A DNA stretch of 64,000 bases from positions 62,001-126,000 of the forward strand of contig JAFEKR010000046.1 in NCBI GenBank assembly GCA_019022495.1, read 5' to 3'. Below are positions 8,707-22,200 of the stretch, piece by piece. The stretch is from Epichloe hybrida. Taxonomy: Eukaryota; Ascomycota; Sordariomycetes; Hypocreales; Clavicipitaceae. The first letter of the stretch is position 1, and the number at the start of each line of letters is the position of its first letter. The notes beneath the pieces were generated by a model. The model saw only the letters and a list, made by a program, of their open reading frames with translations, ran no database searches and was not told the DNA's origin. The position numbers were made by a program, and so were the translations under genes.

Positions 8707-11700
8707 AGTAAATCCCTTAATAGGAATCCGCTGCTCTAATTAGCTATTGTAGCATTAGTTAATTAAATTAATTTATCATTCCTTACCTAAGCTCCTATTT
8801 CCTAATATCATAGGTCTCTTTACCTATCCTTTAATATAAATTATTAATTCGTTTAAATTAATCAAAGAGGAAAGTAATAAATTTAGCAATGCTTTTATTA
8901 TTATATCTGCCGGATTATTATTGCCATTAATCCACCTAACTTCATAGATCTCATGCCTTTTATATAATTAATAAAGAGCTATGATATTAATCATTAGTCT
9001 CTTCTCCTTTATGGTTCCTAGCTTCATAAGATATTTATATAACAAAAAAGAATTAGTATAGAGAATTATAGGAATTCAAGGCATCTTTAATCGGTCCGTG
9101 ATCTGATGTAGAGTTGTGGAAATCGCGTAGGTAATATCTGCGCCTTGAACTATGCTATATAACTTAGAGGTAAGCGCACTATAAGTAACTCTCTTACTCT
9201 TTATTAAGCTATATATAATAATGTTGCCTTTTATAATAAAGGTATTATTATCTTGTATTATCTCGTTGCTAATTACAATCACGTATCCAATCTATAAGCT
9301 TAAATCCTTGTTATTAGTAAGCGATTTATCTACGAACATAAAGAGCTTTATCTCTTTAAGAACTAAAGGAATGTATTATAGTCTGCGTTATTAATTCTTA
9401 ATCTGCTATTTAAGGCGTTTATTAAGGCATGTAATATCTTCCCTAGAGGGTTCTTAGTGTTAAGCTATAATTAACAAGTTATATAAAGCCTCTAGTTAAC
9501 ACATAGTTGTAATATAGCTTCCTCGCGCTTGTTACTTTACGTAATCTTGCTTTACTATTAAGGATTAAGGATTAACTTTCTTAATCTTCTAACTCTAACC
9601 TTTCTAGGTTAAGATTAGTAAATTATTAGTATTCTAGGTTAAGATATAGCTATTAAAGATAAGGGGGTTCTTAGTGGTTAATTATTGCTTTTCTTTAGCT
9701 ATAAAATTAGCCTTCTAAAGCTCTTTCTCTTCTTTTTAGAAGAAGTTATTGTTGCTTAGGCCTAATGTATTATTAGTTTGTATTCTAATAATGCTAAAGA
9801 GATTCTTATTATTCAGGGCTATAATTAATAAGTAGGGATTATAGGTTAAGGTTATTATATTAAGGTTATCCCTATGGTAACGGAAGTACGTTGCCTACTA
9901 GTGGGTTCCAGCCTCTGTAATCCTGTAAAGAGGTCTAATTAATTTAATTATAGTCCCTTCTAGAAAGAGATATGTAATTTGCTTTAGTAGTCTCATAATA
10001 ATTAGCCTTATTAGCATTATGTGCGATTAAGTGTAGGCTTACGTAATATTACGAATCTAAAGGTAAATACCTCTTTTTCTTAATAATAGAGCGATAGCTA
10101 CAATAAGTCGTTGGCTTGCTTATTGTATTATTAGTAATTATGTTAGGATGAATTCCTTTCCTTTGTTATTGTGGCCTTATATAACGAGATAAGATTTCTT
10201 ATATAGCGAATCCATTCCTTTGCCTTTAATCTCTTTAACTATATAAGAATTAAAGATTCTATAACCTCTGTGCTTTGCTAGGTTAAACTTGATGAATTTA
10301 AACACATTACGAGCTTATAGAGCGTTAATCTTAGCTTAATTAAACTGCTTAAAGGGTTTTCCTAGGGTTATAATCCTTCCTTCTTAGCGGAGCTAAAGGG
10401 TAAGGTTCTAATTAGCCTCTTCCTTTACTATAAGGAATGCTATGCTTAGCATCCCTCTAGTTATAATCTCTTAAATAAAGGCCTCCTCTTAATTTTTATT
10501 TATAAGTACATAAAGCTAAACTAGGCTAATATTCTTCTTAGGGCTATAAGGTTTTCTTTTCCTTACTTTTATTTCTTTAGGGCGTAGTAATAAGTCTTTA
10601 ACTTAATAGCTTCCCCTTAGGGCCTTTTAGGCTTTATAAGCCTCTTTATTAGACTCTCCTACACTTATAAATTATACTATAAGGGCCTTTCTTAGTCTTT
10701 CTTACTTTCTCTTAGCTAGTGTTTACTACTCTTTACTATCTTCTATTAGAGGATCTCTTTTATTAGTAGTAGTTAGTTATATAGTTACTTCTTCCTCTAT
10801 ATTGCTAGGCTTTATCTCCTACTACTCTAGCGTATTACAGGGCTTTATCTCCTACTACTCTAGTCCCTCTGTAATACATAGGTCTTTATAATAGGGCTTT
10901 ACTACTATAAAGTAAAACTTCGCTAGGCTATAGGGTATATTAATAGTATAAGTCTCTCTATTAGTAGTAAGTAGCTTATAAAGGCTATGCTAGCCACCCT
11001 TCTCTCTTCATATATATATATTAGCCTATAGGGGTAGCTAATGTATAGGCGCTATGTTAGGGCTATTCTAGGCTTTAAGGGCATTATAAACCTACCGCGA
11101 AGCTAGAAGACATTAGACTTTATTTATTACCTTGCGAATTACCTTAGTATATTAAATAATAGAGATGCTTAGCAGCGACTTATCTATTATCTATAGGTAG
11201 CCTCTAAAGACTAGTATAGTTAGGATAATACTATTTAGGCCTATAGAGTTATTAATAGCCTTAATAGCTATTTAGAGGCATTACTCTAGTGCGAGCTTCG
11301 TTCTAATCAAGTCTATAATAATATTATAGGCTTGGCGTAGAGGTCTGTGGTATCTCTTAACCTTTCTAATGCTATTATAGGCTTTGATTAGTATCTTACT
11401 AGTTTTAATTAACATTAATTAAGCATAATATTTAAACTTAGCGGAAGCAAAGTTATTGCTAGCATTATAGATAATCTAATCTAGAGGTCTGAGATAAGTA
11501 TTAATCCAATATTTGCGAATTATATCCTAGATATCTTGAGCCTTTTGCTTCTTTAGATTAAGGAATTAGGCTACCTGGAATAATGTTGCTAAATTAACGA
11601 TGTGAAGCACTAGTTAGCTATTGATTTGCATGATATTAATAATAATCTCATAGTTAAATTCGTGGTCATCTTTGATTATGAACTTAAATTAACTAGGGGC

Positions 11701-14700
11701 CTTTCTATACATCTAGTAATAGTGGCAGACTTTGGTTAATTCCTTAATTACCTAGCGCTTAACTTTATAACTAGCTTAGTAAAGGATCTTTACGAGTTAT
11801 TAAACGGAAGGATAACTAAGTTAATAATGTAATTAACGGATATCTCCTTTTAAAAGGTAAAAGGTAACTATTTCCTTTGCTTCTAGTAACCACTAAGGAT
11901 ATCCCTATTATCACATAATAGGTACAGTCTTGTTGCCTTAGATAAGCATATTAGCGAGGTTATTAATCTTGACTTATATCTTATCTATATTAGTAATTAA
12001 GAAGAGAAAGGGGGTAGCTATATTAAGGATATAGAATTCAAGCTCTCTAAGTTCTATGGGCACATAAAGGATTCCTCTTGTAACTGCTAATCTGGCGCTA
12101 AATATAATAATTTAGGGTTTATAGGGGGTTACCTTTAATAAAGGCATTAATCTTAACAAAGCCTTTACTTATGCCTCTCCTATAGTTAACTTTCCTACAG
12201 CACTAGTGTTAGGTATAATCCCTCTAAAGACCTCTTTAGAATAGCATTCTTTAGAGATATAGTAAATTAAGCCTTTATCGCACTCTTATGGCTCATAGAG
12301 CTCCTGCCTAAGGAATATGTGTTAGAAGGCTTAATTGTTTAGGGTTATAAGGATATTAATGTTAGTAGTGTTATGGTTAGTCTATAATCCGGAGCAGAAG
12401 AATTATATAATACTTAGGTATGCTATTAATAGTAGCTCCTCTATATTATTATCATTATCTTTAGCTTCTGTGCAGGCTAAAAGATATAATTCCTAATTTT
12501 AACCTAAGCCTTTATTAGGCTTATTATTATCCTACCCTTTATAGGAGGCAAGGAATACCTAGAATCTCTTCTCTAAAGGGGGTGTATAATATGTTTTACT
12601 AGCCTACTAGTAGTCCTTTTCCTTTTAATATTCTTTAGTAAAGTAATTAGAAGACTAGTAGCTGCTCTTACTGCATATAAAGTAGCGCTTAGTGCTTAGC
12701 CTAAGGCTTTACCTATAATAGCTTCCTCTGCTACAAGGGGATAATTACTATCTATACTAATAATTAGTGAACATAGCCTCTAGAGAGTCTTCTTATTAGT
12801 ACTAAAGGTATTAGGAGGACTTCTTATTTAATTCCGCAATAGTAATTACCTTACAGAGGTCTCTAGCAAGACTCTTAAAGCCTGCAGAATATATATATTT
12901 CACTATCTAACATTCGGGCACACTAGCTATAGCGTTTAAGGCCTGCTTATAGAGTTTAGTATTTACTATCTCAGCAGGGTATAGGCCTCTATGGATCTTC
13001 TTAAGGGTTAATAACATAATCTTAAGGCACTTAAGCTTACTTTTATTAGGGTTTCTCTTAATTATACTCTTTAGCGTTATACTACTCTATTTATAGCAAT
13101 AGAATTACTAGTTACTTTCTGTCTTAAAGCGTTAACAAACGTAAGTAATTATCTCTTTATAGGAATAGTTATTCCTAAAGAGGTAATTAAGGTAGTATTG
13201 CTTAGCATTACCTATTAATATAATAGGGAAAGCCTTTTAATAATGCATTCAAGGAAGGTCAATTCTATTATACTTATTTTTAAAGAGCATAATCTTTAGC
13301 GTTAAGAAGTTATATAGCTTTCCACTATAGCAGTCACTATCCTTATATATCTTCGTAAGCTCTGAGATCTTCTTTGTAATCTAATCTTCAGAGGGGAATT
13401 ACTATAAAGGCATAATTTATTATAAATAATAGTCCACTAGTTATTCTTAATAATAATTATCTAGATAGAGCTATTAATATAATAGGGATTATTACAAGGG
13501 TTCTTATAAGGGTTTAAGCAATCTCTAGGGTTAGGGAAGGTTAATTTCTAGGGTAGGTTATTAGGGCTATTAATATTAAGGCTTTAGGGGTTTAGAAGAT
13601 TATGGTCATTCTTATGATCTTTCCTGTGACTAAAGGGGCATTAAGGTTTAATAAAGCACTTCCTTAAGTAATACTAGGATTAAATATCCTAGGCCTTGCC
13701 TAATAAGAACGCTATAATCTTGTAAAGAATTACGTAATTCTCTAACAATATCCTTAGATGCTCTTTTAAAGGTGTCTTTAGACTAGCCTTTAAAGTCTTC
13801 TTAGAATGATTCCTATAGGTTATTATCTCTCTATCCTTAATGCTTACTAAGGTTAATAAATCTTGTAATCTAGTTATTAAGCTTAAGCTATGTAGTAGTC
13901 TCTAGATTTAGCTTAATAGATTCTTTCTAGTTATGCAAGAATTTATAAGTAAGCTATTAAAGGCATAGGGGTAATTTATGCCTTTAAGGTCTCTTAGGGG
14001 TAATAATTAGAGCCTTGCTATTACTAGTAGCCTTTGCTCTTATAAAGGGTCTAGATTCCTTTGCTATCTTTAACTATAAAAGGAATATTACTAATTTATT
14101 ATTTTTACTACTAATTAAGCTCCTATATTTGCCTGTTGCTATTGCGAGGTTCTTCTTTTGTATTTCAGGAGCGTTATTGCTCTAATAAAATTAAAAGATT
14201 ACGAAAACAGGAAAAACAGAAGAAAAAGTAGCAGAAGTAGTAAAAGTAGTAATAAGAATAAAGTAATAAGAATAAATTACTAGAGATAAAGAAAGTAATA
14301 GAAGTTCTAAAAGTAACTAGAAAATAATAGGAAAAGTAATAAGGGAATAATAGGAATTACTACTTCCTGTTTTTCGTGAAAAGGAGGGAAGGAGGTAATC
14401 TCTCTCTCTTACTAATAAGTATAGGGCGAATAGCACTAATAATAAAGGGGGCAAAAAAAACAAGCCATAGATGCTTGTACGAATAGATTAAAGGTCTGTT
14501 AGATAAAGGGAATATTTATAGAGAAGTTGTAAATATGTTAGCTAGCTTAGCTAAGGTTATTTAACGTTAGGTTCGAAATAAATGCCTTGTAGCGATAGAT
14601 TCAGTTAGTTAGTTAGTTTTCTCGTGATAGATAATAAAATTAACAATTAATAACAATATCCCAGATAGATATAACGAAGTTATATCCCTAAGCCTAAGGG

Positions 14701-14900
14701 TTAATAGATTAATTCCTTAGAAGCCTAATAAGCCCGTAACTAGGATTCTAGTCTCTTCCTTTAGCACACTTATATAGTTATGCCTCTCTACCATAATAAC
14801 CATTATAGCATAATAAGAGGTAGTAGCAGTAGTGTCTATAGAAATATCTCTTCTTATAATACCTAGCTTATTTATAGTTATAAAGTTAACTACTAATTAG
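8707..14900 (-). pseudogene. Decayed gag-pol of Copia element A
   Basis: Remnants are read on the minus strand. Near 12.64-12.67 kb a gag zinc-knuckle-like RYFICSKSSC follows a basic region. Around 11.3-11.4 kb the integrase core reads KRYHRPLRQAYNIII. Around 10.9-11.0 kb is the integrase C-terminal GPY-like region. About 9.4-10.7 kb is the former reverse transcriptase. At 9076-9370 is RNase H, with LFMFVDKSLTNNKDLS, GYVIVISNE and DITYAISTTLHQITDRL. The domain order (integrase before reverse transcriptase) is diagnostic of Copia. Every domain is broken by stops, so no protein is expected. Confidence 0.88.
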
Positions 14901-15158
14901 TGTTAGATACACTAAGGTCCTGCGCAGGTAATAAATCCCGTATAAATTTGAAGTCAATGATAGATAGTTTGCTAGCTAGGAAAGAGGGAGAAGAGAGGGA
15001 AAGTCTAGATGCTAGAAAAGTAGGCGAAATCCGTATGTAGGGCACAAAAGGGGGTGGCGAATTAATACAGCCAATTATATCGCGTGCATCGCGCCGGACC
15101 CACAATTAGTCTAGTCTTTGGCTACGATTGAACCGATGAAGATCCGAAGGAATCAACA
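14901..15158 (-). repeat. Copia LTR copy 3 (shared by elements A and B)
   Basis: This 258-bp LTR runs from TGTTAGATACACTAAGGTCC to GGAATCAACA. It is the 5' LTR of element A and the 3' LTR of element B. It retains CCGGACCC and CGATTGAACCGATGAAG where other copies have T or A, making it the least mutated copy. It is followed directly by ATACTAGTAAATCCC, without the 78-bp segment seen after copies 1 and 2. Confidence 0.92.
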
Positions 15159-17165
15159 ATACTAGTAAATCCCTTAATAGGAATCCGCTACTCTAATTAG
15201 CTATTATGGCATTAGTTAATTAAATTAATCCATTATTCCTTACCTAAGCTCCTATCTCCTAATATTATAGGTCTCTTTACCTATCCTTTAACACGAATTA
15301 TTAATTTGTTTAAATTAATTAAAGAGGAAAGTAATAAATTTAGTAATGCTTTTGTTATTACATCTGCTAGATTATTGTTACTGTTAATCCACCTAACTTC
15401 GTAAATCTTATGCCTTTTGTATAATTAACGAAGAGCTATAATATTAATTATTAGTCTTTTCTCCTTTATAGTTCCTAGCTTTATAAGATATTTATATAAT
15501 AAAAAAGAATTAGTATAAAGAATCATAGGAATTCAAGGTATCTTTAATTAATCCGTGATCTAATGTAAAGTCATGGAAATCACGTAGGTAATATCTATGC
15601 CTTAAACTATACTATATAACTTAGAGGTAAGTATACTATAAGTAACTCTCTTGCTCTTTGTTAAGCTATATGTAATAATATTGCCTTTTATAATAAAGGT
15701 ATTATTATCTTGCATTATCTTATTACTAATTATAATCACGTATCTAATCTATAAGCTTAGATCCTTATTATTAGTAAGTGATTTATTTATAAACATAAAG
15801 AGCTTTGCCTCCTTAAGAACTAAAGGAATATATTATAGTCTGCGTTATTAATTCTTAATCTACTACTTAAGGTGTTTATTAAGGTATATAATATCTTCCC
15901 TAGAGGGTTCTTAGTATTAAGCTATAATTAATAAGTTATAGGAAGCTTCTAGTTAGTATATAGTTATAATATAGCTTCCTTAGGCTTATTATTTTATGTA
16001 GTCTTACTTTACTATTAGGGATTAAGGATTAACTTCCTTAATCTTCTAACTCTAGCTTTTCTAGGTTAACATTAGTAAGTTATTAGTGTTCTAGGTTAAG
16101 ATGTAACCGTTAAAGATAAGGGGATTCTTAGTAGTTAATTATTACTTTTCTTTAGCTATAAAATGAGCCTTCTAAAGCTCTTTCTCTTCTTTTTAGAAGA
16201 AGTTATTATTACTTAGTCCTAATATATTATTAGTTTACATTCTAATAATACTAAAGAGATTCTTATTATTCGGGGCTATAATTAATAAGTAAGGATTATA
16301 GGTTAAGGTTATTATATTAAGGTTATCCCTATAGTAATAGAAGTACATTACCTACTAGTAGGTTCTGGCCTCTATAATCCTATAAAGAGGTCTAATTAAT
16401 TTAATTATAGTCCCTTCTAGAAAGAGATATGTAATTTGCTTTAGTAATTTCACAATAATTAGCCTTATTAGCACCGTGTGTGATTAAGTATAGGCTTATG
16501 TAATATCACGAATCTAAAGGTAAATACCTCTTTTTCTTAATAATAGAGCAATAGCTACGATAAGTCATTAGCTTGCTCGTTAAATCGTTAGCAATTGCGT
16601 TAGGATAAATTCCTTTCCTTTGTCATTATAGCCTTGTATAATAAGGCGGGATTTCTTATATAGTAAGTCTATTCCTTTACCTTTAATCTCTCTAACTATA
16701 CGAGAATTAAAGATTCTATGACCTTTATGCTTCGCTAGGTTATACTTAACGAATTTAAATATATTATAAGCTTATAAAGCATTAATCTTAGCTTAATTAA
16801 ATTACTTAAAGGGTTTTCCTAGGGTTATAATCTTCCCTTCTTAGCGGAGTTAAAGAGTAAGGTTTTAATTAGCCTTTTCCTTTACTATAAGGAATACTAT
16901 ATTTAGTATCTCTCTAGTTATAGCTTCTTAAATAAAGGCCTTCTCCTAATCTTTATTTATAAGTATATAAAGCTAAATTAGGCTAATGTTTTTCTTAGGG
17001 CTATAAGGTTTTCTTTTCCTTGCTTTTATTCCTTTAGGGTAAGGTAATAAGTCTTTAACTTAATAGCTTCCCTTTAGGGCCTTCTAGGCTTTATAAGCCT
17101 CTTCTTTAGACTTTTCTATGCTTATAAATTAGACTATAAGGGCCTTTCTTAGTCTCCCTTATCTT

Positions 17166-17173
17166 CTCTTAGC
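17166..17173. repeat. Left 8-bp target-site duplication of hAT-like element 1
   Basis: CTCTTAGC lies immediately before the CAGAG terminus and again at 19416-19423 after the opposite terminus. Element A at 10.7 kb carries the uninterrupted site TCTCTTAGCTAG, which confirms duplication of 8 bp. Confidence 0.92.
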
Positions 17174-17619
17174 CAGAGCATTGTTGTATTGTATTGTATT
17201 GTATTTTTTGGCCCTTCGATGTATTGTATTGCATTGTATTGCCCTATGTATTATATTGTGTATTGTATTGTATTAAAAATACAATACAATACAATACAAT
17301 ACATACAATACAATGTATTGTTAGGGAAAAATATAAGTGGGGTATTATATAAATTCATTATATAGTAGATTTTTTAAATAATCTAATTATAGTATTCTTT
17401 TTTTTTATATAATTTAGTTATTTATTTAAAAATCTATTAAGTTTTAGCTTATTTAGAAAAGTAAGCTTATTTAAAATATATAATATCTTAGTAATATTCT
17501 TTTATATCTATTTTAAAAAATGATTTTTTCTTAATATATTAAGGGTCTTTTTATTCTTATATCTATTTTCTATGATTTATTATAATTATTTATTATATAA
17601 AAATACATTATAATACAAT

Positions 17620-17712
17620 ACAATACAATACATTACAATACATTACAATACATTACAATACATTACAATACAATACAATACATTACAATACATTACAATA
17701 CAATACAATGTA
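17620..17712. repeat. Internal minisatellite (ACAATACAATACATT type)
   Basis: Short tandem units of the form CATTACAATA / CAATACAATA. They resemble the subterminal repeats of the enclosing hAT-like element but lie about 450 bp inside it. Confidence 0.85.
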
Positions 17713-18369
17713 TTATTAAAAAGGTAAGGTAGTATATATACTTATTATATAGTAGATTTTTAATATAATCTAAATAAGATATCCTTAAATTTTTATACTA
17801 TTTAGGTATTTAGTTATAGAATTATAAAGTTTTAGCTAATTTAGACTATTAAGCTATATATATATATAGGGTAGCTATAAATAGTATTATCTAAACTTAA
17901 CTTATAGTAATATTTATTCTTTATATTTTAAAGGTTATCCTATCTTTCTAGCTTTTTTATAGGATTTACTATGCATTTTAATATAGTATTTTTGCTTTAA
18001 ATATAATATTTACCCTAAAGAAAAATAATTTATAATTCTAAATAAATAAGATTAAAACTCTAATAAAAATAAATACTTATATATATAAGGAATTTATTAT
18101 AAAGAGAAAATTAAAATTTATTTAATAAATGCTTCTTTTACTATTAAGCTATTTTATTATAATTATAATAAATTATATTAGCTTTTAACCTTTTTTAAAC
18201 TAAAAGAAAAGGAAAAAACCTAGGAAAAGCTTATAAAGAAAAGTTAAAATATTATATAAAGAATAATCATAATATATATACTATTTTTTTAATATTAAGT
18301 AAATAAATAAATAAGCTTTAAAAGTAAGTTTAACTATTTATACTACTTTTAGCTTACTTACTTAGTTAT

Positions 18370-18840
18370 ATAGTGTTTCTTAAAGTGGGTCTAAAAGTGG
18401 GTCTTGTTAAACACTAAAAACCAAGTATAATCCCTTTTTATAGTTATATAACTTTAGCTAAGAAGAGAAGGATATATAAAAGTGGGTCTAATAGTAGGTC
18501 TTGTTAAACACTAAAAACCAAGTATAATCCCTTTCTATAGTTATATAACTTTAGCTAAGAAGAGGAGGATATATAAAAGTGGGTCTAAAAATGGGTCCTA
18601 TTAGTTATACTATAAACCTAGTATTATCTCTTTACTTAGTTATATAATTCTAGCTAAAAAGAAATATATATACAAAAGTGGGTCTAAAAGTGGGTCCTAT
18701 TAGTTATACTATAAACCTAGTATTATCTCTTTACTTAGTTATATAATTCTAGCTAAAAAGAAATATATATACAAAAGTGGGTCTAAAAGTGGGTCCTATT
18801 AGTTATACTATAAACATAATAATCTCTTTACTTAGTTATG
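18370..18840. repeat. Tandem repeats of about 100 bp inside hAT-like element 1
   Basis: Five diverged copies, each starting with AAAGTGGGTCTAAAAGTGGG or a variant and continuing through a TATAGTTATATAA-type segment. They begin near 18382, 18479, 18577, 18667 and 18774. Copies 3-5 are more alike (CCTATTAGTTATACTATAAA) than copies 1-2, which suggests stepwise expansion. Confidence 0.85.
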
Positions 18841-19140
18841 TAATTTTAGTTAAAAAGAGAGAAATATACTAAAGTAAGTCTTATAGTTATATTAGGACTT
18901 ACTTTCTATTAGTATAAAATTATAAATAGTATAATATTAAAAACATAAAAAAGAAAGGAATTTTATTTTATTAATATTTTAAAAAACCTTTAAATACTAA
19001 ATAATTAATAAGTCTAGCTTTTTCTATAGTAATTTACTTATAAATACTTATATTTATATTATATTAATTTATTACTTATTTATTTTTAATTAAACTTTAA
19101 CACTAATAATATTTTAAGTTATATAAGTAATAGAAGTAAT

Positions 19141-19202
19141 ATATATATATAAGCTATTATAAGCTATTATAAGCTATTATAAGCTATTATAAGCTATTAT
19201 AT
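19141..19202. repeat. Decamer tandem repeat (AAGCTATTAT)
   Basis: About five to six copies of the 10-bp unit. The reverse-complement unit, ATAATAGCTT, occurs at 24195-24255 next to the second related element. Confidence 0.9.
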
Positions 19203-22200
19203 TAACTATATATACCTTATAATTAAGGAATTTACTTAAAACTAAAAAAAAAGAAAAAAAAATACAAAACAATACAAATAATACATGTATTGTATTATAT
19301 TGTAAAATTTTGGATGTATTATATTGTGTAATGTATTGTATTGTATTGTATTGTCAATACAATACAATACAATACACAATACATCAAATGTATTGTATTG
19401 TATTGCAATGCTCTGCTCTTAGCTAGTGCCTATAGCTCTTTACCTTCTTTTATTAGGGAATCTCTTTTAGTAGTAGTAGTTAGTTATATAGTTACTTCTT
19501 CCTTTATGTTATTAGGCTCTATCTCCTACTACTCTAGTCCCTCTGTAATATATAAGTCTTTATAGTAAGGCTTTACTACTATAGAGTGGAACTTTACTAG
19601 GCTATAAGGCATGTTAACTATATAAGTCTCTCTATTAGTAGTAAGCAGCTTATAAGGGCTATGCTAGCTACCCTTCTCTCTCTATATGTGTATATTAGCC
19701 TATAGGGGTAGCTAATATATAAGCGCTATATTAGGGCTATTCTAGGCTTTAAGGGCATTATAAACCTACTATAAAGCTAGATAGTAGCGGACTTTATTAG
19801 TAGCTTTATAAATTACTTTAGTATATTAAATAATAGAGACGCTTAGTAGTAACTTATCTATTATTTATAAGTAGCCTTTAAAGACTAGTAGGGTTAGGAT
19901 AATACCGTTTAAGCCTATAGAGTTATTAATTACTTTAATAGCTATTTAAAAGCGTTACTTTAGTATAAGTTCTATCCTAATTAAGTCTATAATAATATTA
20001 TAAGCTTAGCGTAGAGGTTTATGATATCTCTTAACCTTTCTAATGCTATTATAGGCTTTAATTAGCATCTTATTAGTCTTAATTAATATTAGTTAAGCAT
20101 AGTGCTTAAACTTAGCGGAAGCGAAGTTATTACTAGCGTTATATATAATCTATTCTAGAGGTCTAAGATAAGTGTTAATCTAACATTCGCGGATAGCGTC
20201 CTAGATATCTTAAGCCTTTTACTTCCTTAGATTAAGGAATTAGGCTGCCTAGAATAATATTACTAAATTAATAATGTAAAGTACTAGTTAGCTATTGATT
20301 TGCATGATATTAATGATAATCTTATAGTTAAATTTATAGTTATCTTTAATTATAAACTTAAATCAACTAGGGGCCTTTCTATGTATTTAGCAATAGTAGC
20401 AGACTTTAGTTAATTCCTTAATTGCTTAGTGTTTAACTTTGTGACTAGCTTAGTAAAAGATCTTTGTAAGTTATTAAACAGAAAGGTAACTAAGTTAATA
20501 ATATAATTAACGGATATCTCCTTCTAAAAGGTAGAAGGCAACTATTTCTCTCGCTTCTAGTAACCACTAAGGATAGCCCTATTATTGCATAATAGGTATA
20601 GTCTTATTGCCTTAGATAAGTATATTAGTAAGGTTATTAATCTTAACTTGCATTTTATCTATATTAGTAATTAAGAAAAGGAAGGGGGTAGCTATGTTAA
20701 GGATATAAAATTCAAGCTCTCTAAGTTTTATAGGTATATAAAGGATTCCTCTTATAACTACTAATCTAGCGCTAAATATAATAATTTAGGGTTCATAGGG
20801 GGTTACCTTTAATAAAGGCATTAATCTTAATAAAGCCTTTACTTATGCCTCTCCTATAGTTAACTTTCCTATAGCGCTAGTATTAGGTATAATCCCTCTA
20901 AAGACCTCTTTAGAATAGTATTCTTTAGAGATATAGTAAATTAAGCCTTTATTACACTCTTATGGCTTATAAAGCTCCTACCTAAGGAATATGTGTTAGA
21001 AGGCTTAATTATTTAGGGTCGCAAGGATATTAATATTAGCGGTGTTGTAGTTAGTTTATAATCTAGAGCAGAAGAATTATATAATACTTAGGTATACTAT
21101 TAATAGTAGCTTCTCTATATTATTATTATTATCTTTAGCTTCTATATAGGCTAAAAGATATAATTCCTAATTCTAACCTAAGCCTTTATTAGGCTTATTA
21201 TTATCCTGCCCTTTATAGGAGGTAAGGAATGCCTAGAATCTTTTCTCTAAAGGGGGTATATAATATATTTTGCTAGCTTACTAGTAGTCCTTTTCCTTTT
21301 AATATTCTTTAGCAAAGTAATTAGAGAACTAGTAGCCGCTCTTACTATATATAAAGTAGCACTTAGTGCTTGGCCTAGGGCTTTATCTATAATAACTTCC
21401 TTTGCCGCAGGGGGATAATTACTATTTATACTAATAATTAGTAAATATAGCCTCTAGAGGGTCTTCTTATTAGTACTAAAGGTATTAGGAGGGTCTTTTA
21501 TTTAATTCCGCAATAGTAATTACCTTATAGAGGTCTTTAGTAAGACTTTTAAAGCCTAGAGAGTGTATGTATTTCACTATCTGATATTTAGGTATACTAG
21601 CTATAGTATTTAAGGCTTGCTTATAGAGCTTAGTATTTACTATTTTAGTAGGGTATAGTTCTCTGTGGATTTTCTTAAGGGTTAATAATATAATCTTAAG
21701 GTAATTAAGCTTGCTTTTATTAAGGTTTTTCTTAATTATGTTCTTTAATATTATACTACTCTATTAGTAGTAATAGAATTACTAGTTACTTTTTGTCTTA
21801 AAGTATTAATAAATATAGGTAATTATCTCTTTATAGGAATAGTTATTCCTAAAGAGGTAATTAAGGAAGTATTATTTAGTATTACTTATTAATATAATAG
21901 GGAAAGCCTTCTAATAATGCGTTTAAGGAAGGTTAATTCTATTATACTTATTTTTAAAGAGTATAATCTTTAGTATTAAGAAGTTATATAGCTTCCTACT
22001 ATAGCAGCCGCTATCCTTATATATCTTTATAAGCTCTAAGATTTTCTTTGTAATCTGATTTTCAAAGGCAAATTACTATAAAGGCATATTTTGTTATAAA
22101 TAACGGTCCCCTAGTTGTTGTTAATAATAATTATTAGGATAAAGCTATTAATTTAATAGCAATCATTGTAGGGGCTCTTATGAAGGTTTACGTAGCCTTT

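Larger units (their letters stand above)
8371..15158 (-). mobile_element. Copia (Ty1/copia) LTR retrotransposon, element A, RIP-degraded
   Basis: A complete-length element: LTR 8371-8628, a 6.3-kb internal region, LTR 14901-15158. Read on the minus strand, the decayed frame gives the Copia order gag, protease region, integrase, reverse transcriptase, RNase H. No intact frame survives. Many TAA/TAG stops occupy former CAA/CAG positions, as RIP would leave. The right LTR is shared with element B, giving a tandem array LTR-internal-LTR-internal-LTR. Superfamily assignment rests on translated remnants listed below. Confidence 0.9.
17174..19415. mobile_element. Non-autonomous hAT-like DNA transposon inserted in Copia element B
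   Basis: This 2242-bp element has 10-bp perfect terminal inverted repeats, CAGAGCATTG ... CAATGCTCTG, and an 8-bp target duplication (CTCTTAGC). CAGAG-type ends plus an 8-bp duplication are the hallmark of hAT elements (known). Inside the ends lie subterminal minisatellites of TGTATTG / AATACAATAC type. The core is about 80% A+T with no reading frame, so transposase is absent or erased. A family of about 95-107-bp tandem repeats lies at 18.37-18.84 kb, and AAGCTATTAT decamers lie at 19.14-19.20 kb. Orientation cannot be assigned without a transposase. Confidence 0.85.

Noticed and set aside
15651..15851. Hydrophobic 66-codon frame that looks like a membrane peptide
   Set aside because: It lies antisense to the decayed Copia RNase H region; apparent hydrophobicity comes from AT-rich codons.
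19341..19565. 74-codon plus-strand frame
   Set aside because: It spans the minisatellite end of the hAT-like element and its target site, so it is composite noise.
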